Below, one piece after another: positions 50,769 to 59,625 of a DNA stretch of 64,000 nucleotides. Origin of the DNA: Bhargavaea beijingensis. Its GTDB lineage: Bacteria; Bacillota; Bacilli; Bacillales_A; Planococcaceae. The position numbers and the translations under genes were made by a program. The stretch lies in contig NZ_FNAR01000005.1 of NCBI RefSeq assembly GCF_900101985.1, forward strand, positions 62,001 to 126,000, written 5' to 3'. Each line of letters opens with the position of its first letter. Within the stretch, counting starts at the first letter, position 1. The notes under the pieces were generated by a model. The model worked only from the letters and a program-made list of their open reading frames with translations. It had not been told where the DNA came from and did no database searches.

Positions 50769-52391
50769 TTAAAGATCGATTGTCCGGACTGCGTGGATGT
50801 CTTCGATTTTGAGGAGCCGGCTGACTTCTTCGGGTTTGACTTCATTGTCGACGGTGATCATCATGATTGCATCTCCGCCTTCAGCCGAACGGCCCACCTG
50901 CATGGTGGCAATGTTGATGTTTTCTTCCGCAAGCAAGGTGCCGACACGGCCGATCGCACCCGGCTGGTCCTTGTGCTTGATGAGGAGCAGGTGACCTGCA
51001 GGGACCACATCGACGACATAGTCATCCACTTTGACGATCCGTTCGCCGAGTCCGTTCAGCAGGGTGCCGGATACGCTGTGCGTCTCATCGCCGGTTTTCA
51101 CTTCTACGGTGATCAGATGCTGGAAGCCCTTTGTCTGTGCAGATTTGTGCTCGGTGACCCCGATTCCGATCGAATCGGCGAGGTACTTGGCATTCACATC
51201 ATTTACATGGGTGCCGAGGTTGCGCTTCAGAATTCCTTTCAGCGCATTGCGCGTGAGCGGGCGGACGTCGAATTCGGCCAGGTCGCCGGCATAGCGGATG
51301 TTCACTTCGGTCAGCGGCTTGTCGGCCAAGTGGGAGATGAACACCCCAAGGTCTTCGGCCAGGTCGAAGAACGGTCCGATCTTTGCAAGCACTTCCCGTG
51401 ACACGGACGGCATATTGACCGGGTTGCGGACCGGCTGGCCATCGAAGAAACGGACGACGTCCCGGCCTACATCGATCGCGACGCTTTCCTGGGCCTCGAT
51501 TGTGCTGGCACCGAGGTGAGGCGTGGCGATGACCTGCGGCAGATCGAGCAGCCGGTGGCCGGTGAACGGTTCAGTCTCGAATACGTCGAGCGCCGCGCCT
51601 GCGACTTTACCCGATTCGATGGCATCATAAAGCGCATCCTCGTCGATGATGCCGCCCCGTGCACAGTTGATGATGCGCACACCGTCTTTCATCTTGGCAA
51701 AACGGTCCGCATTGATCAGGTGCCGGGTTTCCTTCATGAGCGGTGTGTGGACGGTGATGAAGTCGGCTGCGGCCACCACTTCATCCAGCGTGCCGACTGC
51801 GATGCCCATTTCCTTGGCGCGCTCTTGTGTCAGGAACGGGTCATAGGCGATGACCGACATGCGCTGCCCCTTGGCGCGGCGGGCGACTTCCGCGCCGATC
51901 CTGCCAAGTCCGACGATGCCGAGCGTCTTTTCCTTGAGCTCGACCCCGACGAATTTCTTCCGGTCCCATTTGCCTTCCTTCAGAGAGAGGAAGGCCTGGG
52001 GGATGTTGCGGGCGAGGGCGGTCATCATGGCGATTGTATGCTCAGCTGCGGAATTGGTGTTGCCGTCCGGCGCATTCACGACGATGATGCCGCGCTCAGT
52101 CGCCGCTTCCAGATCGATGTTATCGACGCCGACACCGGCACGTCCGATGACTTTCAGGTTGCCGGCCGCTTCGATCACTTCGCGGGTCACCTGGGTCTGG
52201 CTGCGGACAAGAAGAGCATCCGCTTCTTTAACCGCCTTGACGAGTTCCTCAGGTGTCATGCCGGTCTGGATCTTGAGTTCCACGCCTTCCGCTTCCCGGA
52301 GCGGCTGAAGCCCTTCTTCGCTGAGCGGGTCGCTGATCAGGATGATGGCGTTTTTCACTGCGGTTTCCTTTTCAGTCGCTGTATTCATCAT
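50769..52391 (-). CDS. serA: D-3-phosphoglycerate dehydrogenase SerA
   Basis: 540 residues, the long ASB-ACT type. Catalyses the first step of serine synthesis with NAD. The nucleotide loop is GIVGLGRIGAEVA, catalytic Arg is in INCARGGIID and His in TPHLGAST; an ASB domain (about 325-455) and C-terminal ACT domain (HKDQPGAIGRVGTLL) provide serine feedback. It overlaps the stop of the upstream aminotransferase, and both are under a T-box leader. The ATG at 52388 is an alternative start. Confidence 0.94.
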   Translation of the reverse strand: MMNTATEKETAVKNAIILISDPLSEEGLQPLREAEGVELKIQTGMTPEELVKAVKEADALLVRSQTQVTREVIEAAGNLKVIGRAGVGVDNIDLEAATERGIIVVNAPDGNTNSAAEHTIAMMTALARNIPQAFLSLKEGKWDRKKFVGVELKEKTLGIVGLGRIGAEVARRAKGQRMSVIAYDPFLTQERAKEMGIAVGTLDEVVAAADFITVHTPLMKETRHLINADRFAKMKDGVRIINCARGGIIDEDALYDAIESGKVAGAALDVFETEPFTGHRLLDLPQVIATPHLGASTIEAQESVAIDVGRDVVRFFDGQPVRNPVNMPSVSREVLAKIGPFFDLAEDLGVFISHLADKPLTEVNIRYAGDLAEFDVRPLTRNALKGILKRNLGTHVNDVNAKYLADSIGIGVTEHKSAQTKGFQHLITVEVKTGDETHSVSGTLLNGLGERIVKVDDYVVDVVPAGHLLLIKHKDQPGAIGRVGTLLAEENINIATMQVGRSAEGGDAIMMITVDNEVKPEEVSRLLKIEDIHAVRTIDL

Positions 52392-53548
52392 TGAGGATCC
52401 CCTTTCCCTAGATAAATCTTCTGAGCGGCGGCAACGCCTTTGCCAAGCTCGATAGCCTGGCCTGCTTTTTGGATGCCGATTTCAATCATTGCGAGCGTCT
52501 GAAGTACATCGCCCGGGGAAGCATAGCCCATGTGGCCGATCCGGAAGATGGCATCCTTCAGGTGTTCCTGGCCCCCTGCGACAATGAGATTAAATTCTTT
52601 CTTGAGGACGTTGCGCAGTTTGGCGGCGTCAAAGGCATCCGGCCGGACCGCCGTGACGGTCGGGGAGGCGTCTTCATCATTTGCCAGAAGCGGGATGCCG
52701 TGTGCCTTGAACGCGGCGCGCATCATGTCTTTCATCAGTTCGTGCCGGGCAATGACATTTCCGAACCCTTCTTCCTCGATCAGTTGGAGCGCCTGCTCCA
52801 GGCCGTAGAGGAGGGAAGTGGCCGGAGTGAACGGCGTCGAGTCCTTTTTCAGGTTGTCCCGGTATTTCGTGAAGTCGAGATAAAAACCACGTCGCGGATT
52901 TTCCTCGATCACCTTCCAGGCGCGATCACTGCAGGCGGCGAACATGAGGCCGCCCGGGAGCATCATCGCTTTCTGGGAACCGGTGACGAGTATGTCGATG
53001 CCCCATTGATCCATTTTCGATTCAACACCGCCGATGCACGAAACGCCGTCGACGATAAACAGCGCTTCCGACTCGTCCCGGACAGCTTGCGCGATTTTTT
53101 CCACCGGATTCAAAACGCCGGTCGATGTCTCACAGAATGTGGCAAAGACCGCTTTGGAATCCGGATTTTCCCGCAACTTTTGCCGGACCTGTTCCGGCGA
53201 AACGGATTGTCCCCATTCCGTTTCGATCTCGTGGACGGTCACACCGTAAGCATCGAGAATCTTGACGAAGCGCCTGCCGAAGGCGCCGGTTACGGCAACA
53301 ATGACTTCGTCGCCTTCGCCGACCGTATTGACGACCGCCGCTTCAAGTCCGGACGTCCCGCTTCCCGCGAAGATCATCACGTCCTGATCCGTGCCGAACA
53401 CTTTCTTGAGTCCCGGACGGATGCGGCGGATCAGTTCGGCCGTCTCGCTGGCGCGGTGTCCGACCATCGGCTGTGCCATCGAGCGCTGCACGCTCGGCGG
53501 TACCGGAGTCGGTCCTGGAATACGAAGATACTGTTGGTCTTTCAGCAT
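52388..53548 (-). CDS. Class V aminotransferase (alanine-glyoxylate/phosphoserine type)
   Basis: 386 residues, PLP-dependent fold type I. Starts LRIPGPTPVPPSV; the PLP Lys is in TGSQKAMMLPGG. Annotated relatives are alanine-glyoxylate or serine-pyruvate aminotransferases. Its position in front of serA with overlap, behind a Ser-type T-box, suggests that here it supplies the phosphoserine aminotransferase step in place of SerC (inference; no serC is visible in the window). GAGGAGGA precedes the ATG. Confidence 0.88.
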   Translation of the reverse strand: MLKDQQYLRIPGPTPVPPSVQRSMAQPMVGHRASETAELIRRIRPGLKKVFGTDQDVMIFAGSGTSGLEAAVVNTVGEGDEVIVAVTGAFGRRFVKILDAYGVTVHEIETEWGQSVSPEQVRQKLRENPDSKAVFATFCETSTGVLNPVEKIAQAVRDESEALFIVDGVSCIGGVESKMDQWGIDILVTGSQKAMMLPGGLMFAACSDRAWKVIEENPRRGFYLDFTKYRDNLKKDSTPFTPATSLLYGLEQALQLIEEEGFGNVIARHELMKDMMRAAFKAHGIPLLANDEDASPTVTAVRPDAFDAAKLRNVLKKEFNLIVAGGQEHLKDAIFRIGHMGYASPGDVLQTLAMIEIGIQKAGQAIELGKGVAAAQKIYLGKGDPQ

Positions 53549-53574
53549 GTCTGTTTCCTCCTCGGTCTGATGAA

Positions 53575-53838
53575 ATCAATGAAAAAAGCCGTTCGTCCCC
53601 CTGCATTCTGCAAGGGGCGAACGGCTTTTAGCCACGCGGTGCCACCCTCATTCGCCACCGGGATCCGGCGGCCTTCGTTGACATGGATAACGGCCATGGC
53701 CGGACGGGCTTACTTGGTTCAGCCCGCCAATATCAGGAGCGGAACGTCAGGGGGGGAACCGCCGGTTCGCACCATCCACCGGCTCTCTTGGGATTCCCGA
53801 TCCCGAACGCATGTCTCCTTCAAAATTGTTGAACGATT
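53575..53838 (-). ncRNA. T-box riboswitch leader of the aminotransferase-serA operon
   Basis: Minus strand: the T-box core GGGTGGCACCGCG lies at about 53636-53648. A terminator stem GCCGTTCGCCCC/GGGGACGAACGGC with a T run spans 53588-53626, and a long structured Stem I region lies upstream. The UGGC of the core would pair with a tRNA ending GCCA, consistent with tRNA-Ser (discriminator G). A TCC triplet near the 3' side of Stem I is a candidate specifier, not certain. Uncharged tRNA-Ser would turn the operon on. Confidence 0.88.
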
Positions 53839-53853
53839 TCTTAAGTTGTGACT

Positions 53854-53881
53854 ATCATAACACGCTGAAAACACATGTCAA
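53854..53881 (-). promoter_or_regulatory. Sigma-A promoter of the T-box leader
   Basis: Minus strand TTGACA, 16 bases, TATGAT, just upstream of the T-box. The stretch 53882-54155 toward the next gene holds nothing else I can name. Confidence 0.75.
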
Positions 53882-54155
53882 CCCATTATTCGTGTTTTGG
53901 AGTAAAGTTTTTTTATTGAACCGTTTTTGTAAGGGTTTCCAATCAAAAAACATATCTTTTTCGGATATTAACGGATAAACGTTCGGATTTAGAAAGTGGG
54001 ATCTTGACTGGCGCCCGCCGGCATTGCGCATTCAGTCCATTTGCTCTCTGCCGTCTTATTTTTCCCGTCGATCTGAATCCGTTGGCTTGAATTGCCGTGA
54101 AGGGGGAATACCAAGAAAGACAAGAGGATTTTACAGGCGAAAGGAGATTATCACG

Positions 54156-54782
54156 TTGGAAAATGTCATTGTAGGTTACTTTAGCGAGGAGCAGGCCGCG
54201 CTTGACGCTTTGGCAAAGCTGGAGAGTATGCAGACTGCGGGCGGGGAGACGCAGATTGCGCAGGTCGGCATCTTCAGGAAAGACCATGGAATGATCAGCC
54301 TGCGCCGGTCCTTCGATTCGGGGGCGGAAGCGGATGAATCCTTTATTGGCGGAATCATCGGGGGCATTGCAGGAGTTATCGCAGGGCCGGTCGGAACGTT
54401 GCTCAGCGTAGGGGTCGGAGGTTCTGTCGGTACAGAGGAAAATGCTTCTCACATGCTGCCTGACGCCAACCTTTTCTGGTCGATGACGCTGCGGATGAAG
54501 GACGAGCATATCGCCATCGTTGCGGTTGTGCAGGAATTGGAGCAGAAGCCGCTTGATCAGTTGTTCGGGGGCTATGAAGTGGTCACCGAGCGGTTCGGCG
54601 CTGCGGAAGTACTGGAGGAGATTGAGCACGCCCGAAATCTTCAGGACCGGCTGGAAAAAACCGTCCGCGACGAACTGACGGCAAAACGGACGGCCCTGCG
54701 CGACAAAAAAGTGCAGGATTTGAAAGTGTCCTTGAAATCCGACTTTGCCAACCTGATGGCTGAACGGCAATCACTGCGTTAA
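54156..54782 (+). CDS. DUF1269-like glycine-zipper protein
   Basis: 208 residues. An N-terminal ferredoxin-like region (ENVIVGYFSEEQAALDAL) is followed by a glycine-zipper hydrophobic stretch (GGIIGGIAGVIAGPVG, then SVGVGGSVG) and a long C-terminal helix rich in Glu/Lys (about 150-208), the layout of DUF1269 membrane-associated stress proteins. The start is TTG at 54156, eight bases after AAGGAGA; an upstream extension in frame has no site. Function unknown. Confidence 0.7.
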   Translation: MENVIVGYFSEEQAALDALAKLESMQTAGGETQIAQVGIFRKDHGMISLRRSFDSGAEADESFIGGIIGGIAGVIAGPVGTLLSVGVGGSVGTEENASHMLPDANLFWSMTLRMKDEHIAIVAVVQELEQKPLDQLFGGYEVVTERFGAAEVLEEIEHARNLQDRLEKTVRDELTAKRTALRDKKVQDLKVSLKSDFANLMAERQSLR

Positions 54783-54789
54783 CCATAAA

Positions 54790-54828
54790 TCATCCGGCAC
54801 GCTCCATACAGGCAGCGTGCCGGATTTT
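54790..54828. terminator. Bidirectional terminator
   Basis: ATCCGGCACGCT and AGCGTGCCGGAT arms, T run on the plus strand, A run upstream for the minus-strand tspO gene. Confidence 0.85.
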
Positions 54829-54830
54829 GC

Positions 54831-55331
54831 TTACTTCCAATCGTTTTTTTTCCAGATGGAGGCATTCAGCGCGAGCGCATACAACACCCACCCCATGTAA
54901 GGGGCCATCAGCATTCCGGCGGCCTTGTCTTCCTTGTAGAAGCGTTCCGCAGTCAGGGCGATGGCGCCAAGCAAAATCGTCATCTCGACCAATGCTGTGC
55001 CGCGCAGCCGCCACCTGAAGAACAGGAAAGACCAGAGGAAGTTGAGGCCCAGCTGGACGTCGTACGAAGGAAAGGAATCTTCCATCCCTTTATCCCTCTT
55101 GCGCATTCCTGCACGGTACCTTGCGAAGCCCATCGTCGCGTAAAGGATATTCCAGGCAATGGGAAAGGCAGCCGGGGGTGGGGCGAATCCCGGTTTCTCA
55201 AGGCGCTGGAATTTCTTTTGTGCATCCCGGTTGGCCAGCCAGCCCACCGCCGCCCCGCCGAGAACAGGCACGGCGATGGCGGAAGCCAATTTCTTGCCGT
55301 CCATCTTTCCGTTCACATGAAACGGTTCCAT
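54831..55331 (-). CDS. tspO: TspO/MBR-family membrane protein
   Basis: 166 residues, five helices. Family marks: KPGFAPPPAAFPIAWNILYATMG and LGLNFLWSFLFFRWR. TspO binds porphyrins and breaks them down in light; in Bacillus it is known as YtaB/BcTspO. An N-terminal extension of about 15 residues is present compared with short members. AAGGGA precedes the ATG. Neighbouring stress genes fit a tetrapyrrole or oxidative-stress role. Confidence 0.88.
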   Translation of the reverse strand: MEPFHVNGKMDGKKLASAIAVPVLGGAAVGWLANRDAQKKFQRLEKPGFAPPPAAFPIAWNILYATMGFARYRAGMRKRDKGMEDSFPSYDVQLGLNFLWSFLFFRWRLRGTALVEMTILLGAIALTAERFYKEDKAAGMLMAPYMGWVLYALALNASIWKKNDWK

Positions 55332-55489
55332 CAGATCCCTTCTTTCTGCGTTTATCAGTCTCTACCCCTGTCCAGTTTCGTTAATCAGGAAAAGGACAGC
55401 AGTTGCCACCTATCTGAAAAGAAATGGAGATAATGGTAGACTGAAGAAACAAGGGACATGAGAGAAGCGGAGAAGGGGGAAATGTTCTG

Positions 55490-56329
55490 ATGAAGACGCT
55501 TAACGAAAAGCTTTATGACAATCTGCTGGAGAATGCCGATAATATGACCGACGAGTGGCTGTCGTACAGGATCATCAAACTGGGATCGGTCTATTCGTCG
55601 GCAGCCGGAGACGATGCGGTCCAGATGCTCCGCAAACAAAATCGGCTGACGATCCGTTCCATCGCAACCCGTCTATCAGGCCAGACAGGCCAGTTTGAGA
55701 CGATGAAAAGGAAATGGGCGGAGTTGGTGGCGGAAAGCCGCATCCGGAGCAATACGCCGATCCATGAAGTGTTCGATGCGGTCATGCGGTTCCGAACGGT
55801 CTACTGGTCATACATCGAACGGTTTATTCGTGCGAATAACCATGAGGTACAGCGCACGGATGTCCTGAGGTGGGGCAGCGAGATGAATCAGGCCTTTGAT
55901 GAGCTGTTCCATGAGTTTTCCAGAACCTATCACGAAATGACGGAAGAACGAATGATTGCCCAGCAGAAGATGATTCGGGAGCTTGGCACACCTGTCATCA
56001 AGATTGACGGGGAGAGGGGCATTCTTCCGCTGATCGGTGACATTGACTCTGACCGGGCCCGGATTCTCAAGATGACCGTTCCGGAGCGTTGTGCAAAATT
56101 GGATATCATCCATCTGTTCATCGACCTGTCGGGCGTCTCGATCATCGATACAATGGTTGCGCAGCAAATGTACGAATTCACACAAATCCTCAGCTTGCTC
56201 GGTATCCGGTCCACTGTCACAGGAATCCGTCCCGAAATCGCACAGACGTCGATCCATCTTGGGCTCGATTTCAACTCAATTGCCACCTACGGCTCTCTCC
56301 AGCAGGCGCTGGAAAACACACCTATTTAA
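55490..56329 (+). CDS. RsbR-type stressosome sensor protein
   Basis: 279 residues. The N-terminal half (1-150) is the non-haem globin-like sensor of RsbR paralogues, and the C-terminal half is a STAS domain (about 165-275) with ILPLIGDIDSDRARIL and FIDLSGVSIIDTMVAQQ, where the kinase RsbT would phosphorylate Ser/Thr residues. It resembles RsbRD/YqhA of B. subtilis. Together with the YtvA-like protein it would gate sigma-B. GAAGGGGGAA precedes the ATG; no rsbST genes are in the window. Confidence 0.88.
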   Translation: MKTLNEKLYDNLLENADNMTDEWLSYRIIKLGSVYSSAAGDDAVQMLRKQNRLTIRSIATRLSGQTGQFETMKRKWAELVAESRIRSNTPIHEVFDAVMRFRTVYWSYIERFIRANNHEVQRTDVLRWGSEMNQAFDELFHEFSRTYHEMTEERMIAQQKMIRELGTPVIKIDGERGILPLIGDIDSDRARILKMTVPERCAKLDIIHLFIDLSGVSIIDTMVAQQMYEFTQILSLLGIRSTVTGIRPEIAQTSIHLGLDFNSIATYGSLQQALENTPI

Positions 56330-56476
56330 AAAGAGAGAGCGAAGGAAACCGGTGGCCCGTCATTCCCCGGATGTGTCCGATTCATTGAAATGCTTCCCCC
56401 AAGTATGACCCGGGAGGTTTTTGGGTAAAGGACAATCAACAACAGCCGAAACATGACCGGACGGGGAGGAAGCAGC

Positions 56477-57352
56477 ATGAAGACCAGAGGCAGAAGACGC
56501 AGTTCAAATATCGAGGACCGCAGAGGACAGGAGGGAGCGGGCGGTTTCGGTGGTCCGGTCGCAATCGGAGGCGGCGGCCTCGGGATTGTCGGGATCATTT
56601 TGTTCCTGCTGTTCGGCGGCGACCTGGACAGCCTGTTCGGAGTGGGCGGTTCCGATCAATCCGGAGCAGGCATTCAGGATGGCGGAAGCGCCTATGTGGA
56701 AACCGCAGAGGAAGAGGAGCTTGCCGATTTTGTAGCCGTCGTCCTGGCAGATACCGAGGAAATCTGGGGCAAGGTCTTCGAGGAAAACGGCATGACTTAC
56801 CAGGAACCGACACTCGTCCTGTATACCGGAAGCGTCCAGTCGGCCTGCGGATTCAACAGCGCTGCGGTGGGCCCGTTTTACTGTCCGGGAGACCACAAGC
56901 TCTACATCGATTTGAGTTTTTATAACGAATTGAAAAACCGTTTTAATGCGCCGGGTGATTTTGCCATGGCATATGTGGTAGCCCATGAGGTCGGTCATCA
57001 CGTCCAGACTCTTCTCGGCGTCAATGAGGAAGTGAACCGGATCCGTCAGCGGGTGAGTGAGGAAGAGTACAACCGATACTCGGTGGCCATGGAACTTCAG
57101 GCCGATTATCTGGCCGGCGTCTGGGCAAAGCATGCCCAGGAAAAAGGATATCTGGAGGAAGGCGATTTCGAGGAAGCGATGAACGCGGCCAGCGCCATCG
57201 GGGACGACACCATACAGCGCCGTGCCCGCGGGTACGTGGTTCCGGAAAGCTTTACCCACGGGTCCTCGGCACAACGGATGGAATGGTTTAACCGTGGCTT
57301 TAAATACGGTGACCTCGATCACGGCGACACCTTCAGCGTACTTCTGAAATAG
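56477..57352 (+). CDS. Neutral zinc metallopeptidase (YpfJ family)
   Basis: 291 residues. A basic, Gly-rich N-terminus, one transmembrane helix (about 36-55, GGGLGIVGIILFLLFGG) and an extracytoplasmic peptidase domain with the zinc motif AHEVGHHVQ, third ligand region ELQADYLAGVW and the CGFNSAAVGPFYCP cysteine pair. Start is the ATG at 56477 with GGGGAGGAAG upstream. Physiological substrate unknown. A palindrome AGACGTCC/GGACGTCT (57360-57387) follows. Confidence 0.88.
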   Translation: MKTRGRRRSSNIEDRRGQEGAGGFGGPVAIGGGGLGIVGIILFLLFGGDLDSLFGVGGSDQSGAGIQDGGSAYVETAEEEELADFVAVVLADTEEIWGKVFEENGMTYQEPTLVLYTGSVQSACGFNSAAVGPFYCPGDHKLYIDLSFYNELKNRFNAPGDFAMAYVVAHEVGHHVQTLLGVNEEVNRIRQRVSEEEYNRYSVAMELQADYLAGVWAKHAQEKGYLEEGDFEEAMNAASAIGDDTIQRRARGYVVPESFTHGSSAQRMEWFNRGFKYGDLDHGDTFSVLLK

Positions 57353-57478
57353 CATGAAAAGACGTCCGGCCACGGTGGGAGGACGTCTCGAGCTGTATTA
57401 AACATAAACGCTGTTTTATAATCGAATGAAATTATAAATTCGTACAAAATAAATTAATGTGTAGGGAATGACTAGTTG

Positions 57479-57652
57479 ATGAAAAAAAGAATTTCGATAG
57501 TGTTAACACTGATAGCTATCATTACTTTTGGTGTTTTTACTTATTACGGATCCTCGACCGGGGCTAATAAGGAAACCGACAGTATGGTAATAGATAAAGA
57601 TGGAGAAGTAGTAGAGCCACTTAGCGGCCACAACGAGAATATGGGTCATTAA
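57479..57652 (+). CDS. 57-residue secreted or membrane-anchored peptide
   Basis: Starts MKKRISIVLTLIAIITFGVF, a signal-peptide-like or anchor segment, followed by a short polar tail (VIDKDGEVVEPLSGHNENMGH) with three His. AGGGAA about 8 bases upstream. AT-rich against GC-rich neighbours, so likely acquired. A hairpin (AAGATCGT/ACGGTCTT plus seven T, 57691-57717) ends it, and dispersed repeat copy R2 follows. No family recognised. Confidence 0.6.
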   Translation: MKKRISIVLTLIAIITFGVFTYYGSSTGANKETDSMVIDKDGEVVEPLSGHNENMGH

Positions 57653-57690
57653 TACAAAAGCAATCGGGCGTGTTTATTGAAGAACGAAGA

Positions 57691-57717
57691 TCGTTATTGG
57701 ACGGTCTTTTTTTGTCT
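57691..57717 (+). terminator. Terminator after the 57-residue peptide gene
   Basis: AAGATCGT and ACGGTCTT arms, then seven T. Confidence 0.7.
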
Positions 57718-57786
57718 GAAAGCTGACTGGCTGCAGAACGAGAATTTAAGAAGGCAACAAATTCACTCCACCCGGCGATAAGCCCG

Positions 57787-57868
57787 CAGCGGAAATCCGG
57801 AGGGTTTTATGAAAAAGAAAAAACTGCAGATAAAGGAGTAATCTACTCACTTTGTCTGCAGTCTGAGA
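57787..57868. repeat. Dispersed repeat R2
   Basis: Matches R1 (50641-50741) from CCCGCAGCGGAAATCCGG through AAAAAGAAAAAACTGCAG to CTCACTTTGTCTGCAGTCTG. Lacks the right-hand part of the outer stem found in R1. A palindrome AGACGTCCGGC/GCCGGACGTCT (57866-57893) abuts it. Confidence 0.75.
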
Positions 57869-57899
57869 CGTCCGGCTACGGTGGCCGGACGTCTTTTCA

Positions 57900-59384
57900 T
57901 TAGTCTTTGATGAATCGGACAATTTTCGGAGCGACGAGGAAAAGGATGATCCCGAGGACGATCGACAGTCCCCCGATGATTCCGAAGTAAAGGGTTTCCG
58001 TTTCCGGCGTGTTCAGTTTGACGATCTGTGCGTTGATCGCTTGCGCTGCCGCGTTTGACAGGAACCAGAGGCTCATCGTCTGTGCGGAGAATGCCGCAGG
58101 CGCGAGACGCGTGGTGGCGGCAAGGCCGACAGGCGACAGGCAAAGCTCACCAAGGACCACAAGGAAGTAGCTCAAGACAAGCCACATCGGGTTGACAAGC
58201 GCGTCTCCGCCGCCGAGCATGCCCGGCACCAGAATCACGAGGAATGACAAACCTGCAAACAGGAGGCCGAACGAGAACTTGCGCGGAATCGATGGGTTCC
58301 GGTCGCCAAGACGTGTCCACATCCAGGCAAACACCGGTGCCAGAACAATGATGAACAGCGGGTTCAGCGACTGGAACCAGGCCGGCGAAATTTCAAAACC
58401 GAATGCGTTGAGGTCCGTACGCTTGTCGGCATACCGCGCGAGGATCGTAGAGCCCTGTTCCTGGATAGCCCAGAACATCACTGAAGCGATGAACAGCGGG
58501 ATATAGGCGATAAGGCGGGACTGCTCCGTTGGCGTGGTTTTCGGGCTGCGGTACATGACGACAAAGTAAATGGTCGGTATCAGGATGCCAAGCACCCCTA
58601 CAAGGGCGATGACCCCATCAATGGTGACCCAGCCCTGCGGAATCATCACTGCCAAGACAGCCGCGATAACCAAAAGGCCGATGATCGTGTATTTGATCCA
58701 ATTTTTCTTTTCTTTAGGAGAAAGCGGGTTCGGCACCTGTGTGCCGGCAAGACCGAGGTTTTTCTTTTTTGTGATGACGAACATGACAAGTCCGACAAAC
58801 ATCCCGACAGCTGCTACGGCAAATCCGAGGTGGAAGCTTGTCTTCATCAGCTCGCCGACGATAAGCGGGGCGATGAAGCCGCCCAGGTTGATCCCCATGT
58901 AGAAGATGGAGAAGCCTGCGTCCAGACGGTGATCATCCTTCGGATAAATCTCGCCTACCACACTCGATACGTTCGGTTTCAGGAGCCCCGTACCAATGAC
59001 GATCAGCACCATCGAGATGAAGAATAGCGCGATATTTCCCGGAATGGCAAGGGCAATATGACCGAACATGATGAGGACGCCGCCGTAGAATACGGCTTTT
59101 GATGTACCGAAGACCCGGTCGGCGAGCCAGCCGCCGATAATCCCGGACATGTAGACGAGAGATCCGTAGATCGACATGATCGAAAGGGCCAGCGGCTCAC
59201 TCAGGCCAAGGCCGCCCTCCGAAACTTCGTAATACATATAGAATACGAGGATGGCCCTCATCCCATAGTAGGAAAAGCGTTCCCAGAATTCCGTGAAGAA
59301 AAGAGTGAACAGTCCTTTCGGATGGCCGAAGAACCCTTTCTGAGGGACACTCTCCACAATTTCACGGTGCGATAGACGCGACAT
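57900..59384 (-). CDS. POT/PTR-family proton-dependent peptide transporter
   Basis: 494 residues, about 14 helices. The POT signature FFTEFWERFSYYGMRAIL holds the ExxER proton-coupling motif, followed by YGSLVYMSGIIGGWLADR and a late STSLWFLSNA-like MSLWFLSNAAAQAI. Imports di- and tripeptides (DtpT type). AAGGAGG precedes the ATG. The upstream 240 bases are AT-rich promoter sequence plus the terminator of the protease gene. Confidence 0.92.
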   Translation of the reverse strand: MSRLSHREIVESVPQKGFFGHPKGLFTLFFTEFWERFSYYGMRAILVFYMYYEVSEGGLGLSEPLALSIMSIYGSLVYMSGIIGGWLADRVFGTSKAVFYGGVLIMFGHIALAIPGNIALFFISMVLIVIGTGLLKPNVSSVVGEIYPKDDHRLDAGFSIFYMGINLGGFIAPLIVGELMKTSFHLGFAVAAVGMFVGLVMFVITKKKNLGLAGTQVPNPLSPKEKKNWIKYTIIGLLVIAAVLAVMIPQGWVTIDGVIALVGVLGILIPTIYFVVMYRSPKTTPTEQSRLIAYIPLFIASVMFWAIQEQGSTILARYADKRTDLNAFGFEISPAWFQSLNPLFIIVLAPVFAWMWTRLGDRNPSIPRKFSFGLLFAGLSFLVILVPGMLGGGDALVNPMWLVLSYFLVVLGELCLSPVGLAATTRLAPAAFSAQTMSLWFLSNAAAQAINAQIVKLNTPETETLYFGIIGGLSIVLGIILFLVAPKIVRFIKD

Positions 59385-59573
59385 ATTGTGCTACCTCCTT
59401 AATTGTAGACCTTATTATACTACTCCTCGCATTTTCAATTGTCAAAAATAATTTATTCCAGTAAATATTAAAGAATCGAAGGGTTATTTTAATCAGAATC
59501 GATATACCGGAATAATTAAATAGGTCTAACTATGTTTTCGCTGTTTAATTTTTGCGGTGCGGTCAAGCCATTC

Positions 59574-59616
59574 TAAAACCCCCGGAAACACGAAATTACT
59601 GTGTCCGCCGGGGGTG
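59574..59616 (-). terminator. Terminator of the M48-ankyrin gene
   Basis: ACCCCCGG and CCGGGGGT arms enclose an inner GGACACAG/TGTGT stem; T run on the minus strand. Confidence 0.75.
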
Positions 59617-59625
59617 TCTGTTTAA

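Noticed and set aside
56400-56430. Sigma-B -10-like GGGTAA before the zinc metallopeptidase gene
   Set aside because: No GTTT-type -35 at 12-15 bases upstream.
57360-57893. Two similar AGACGTCC...GGACGTCT palindromes as a mobile-element terminal repeat pair
   Set aside because: Both fit ordinary 3'-end hairpins of the flanking genes, and no target duplication or coding content supports mobility of the 57.4-57.9 kb interval as one unit.
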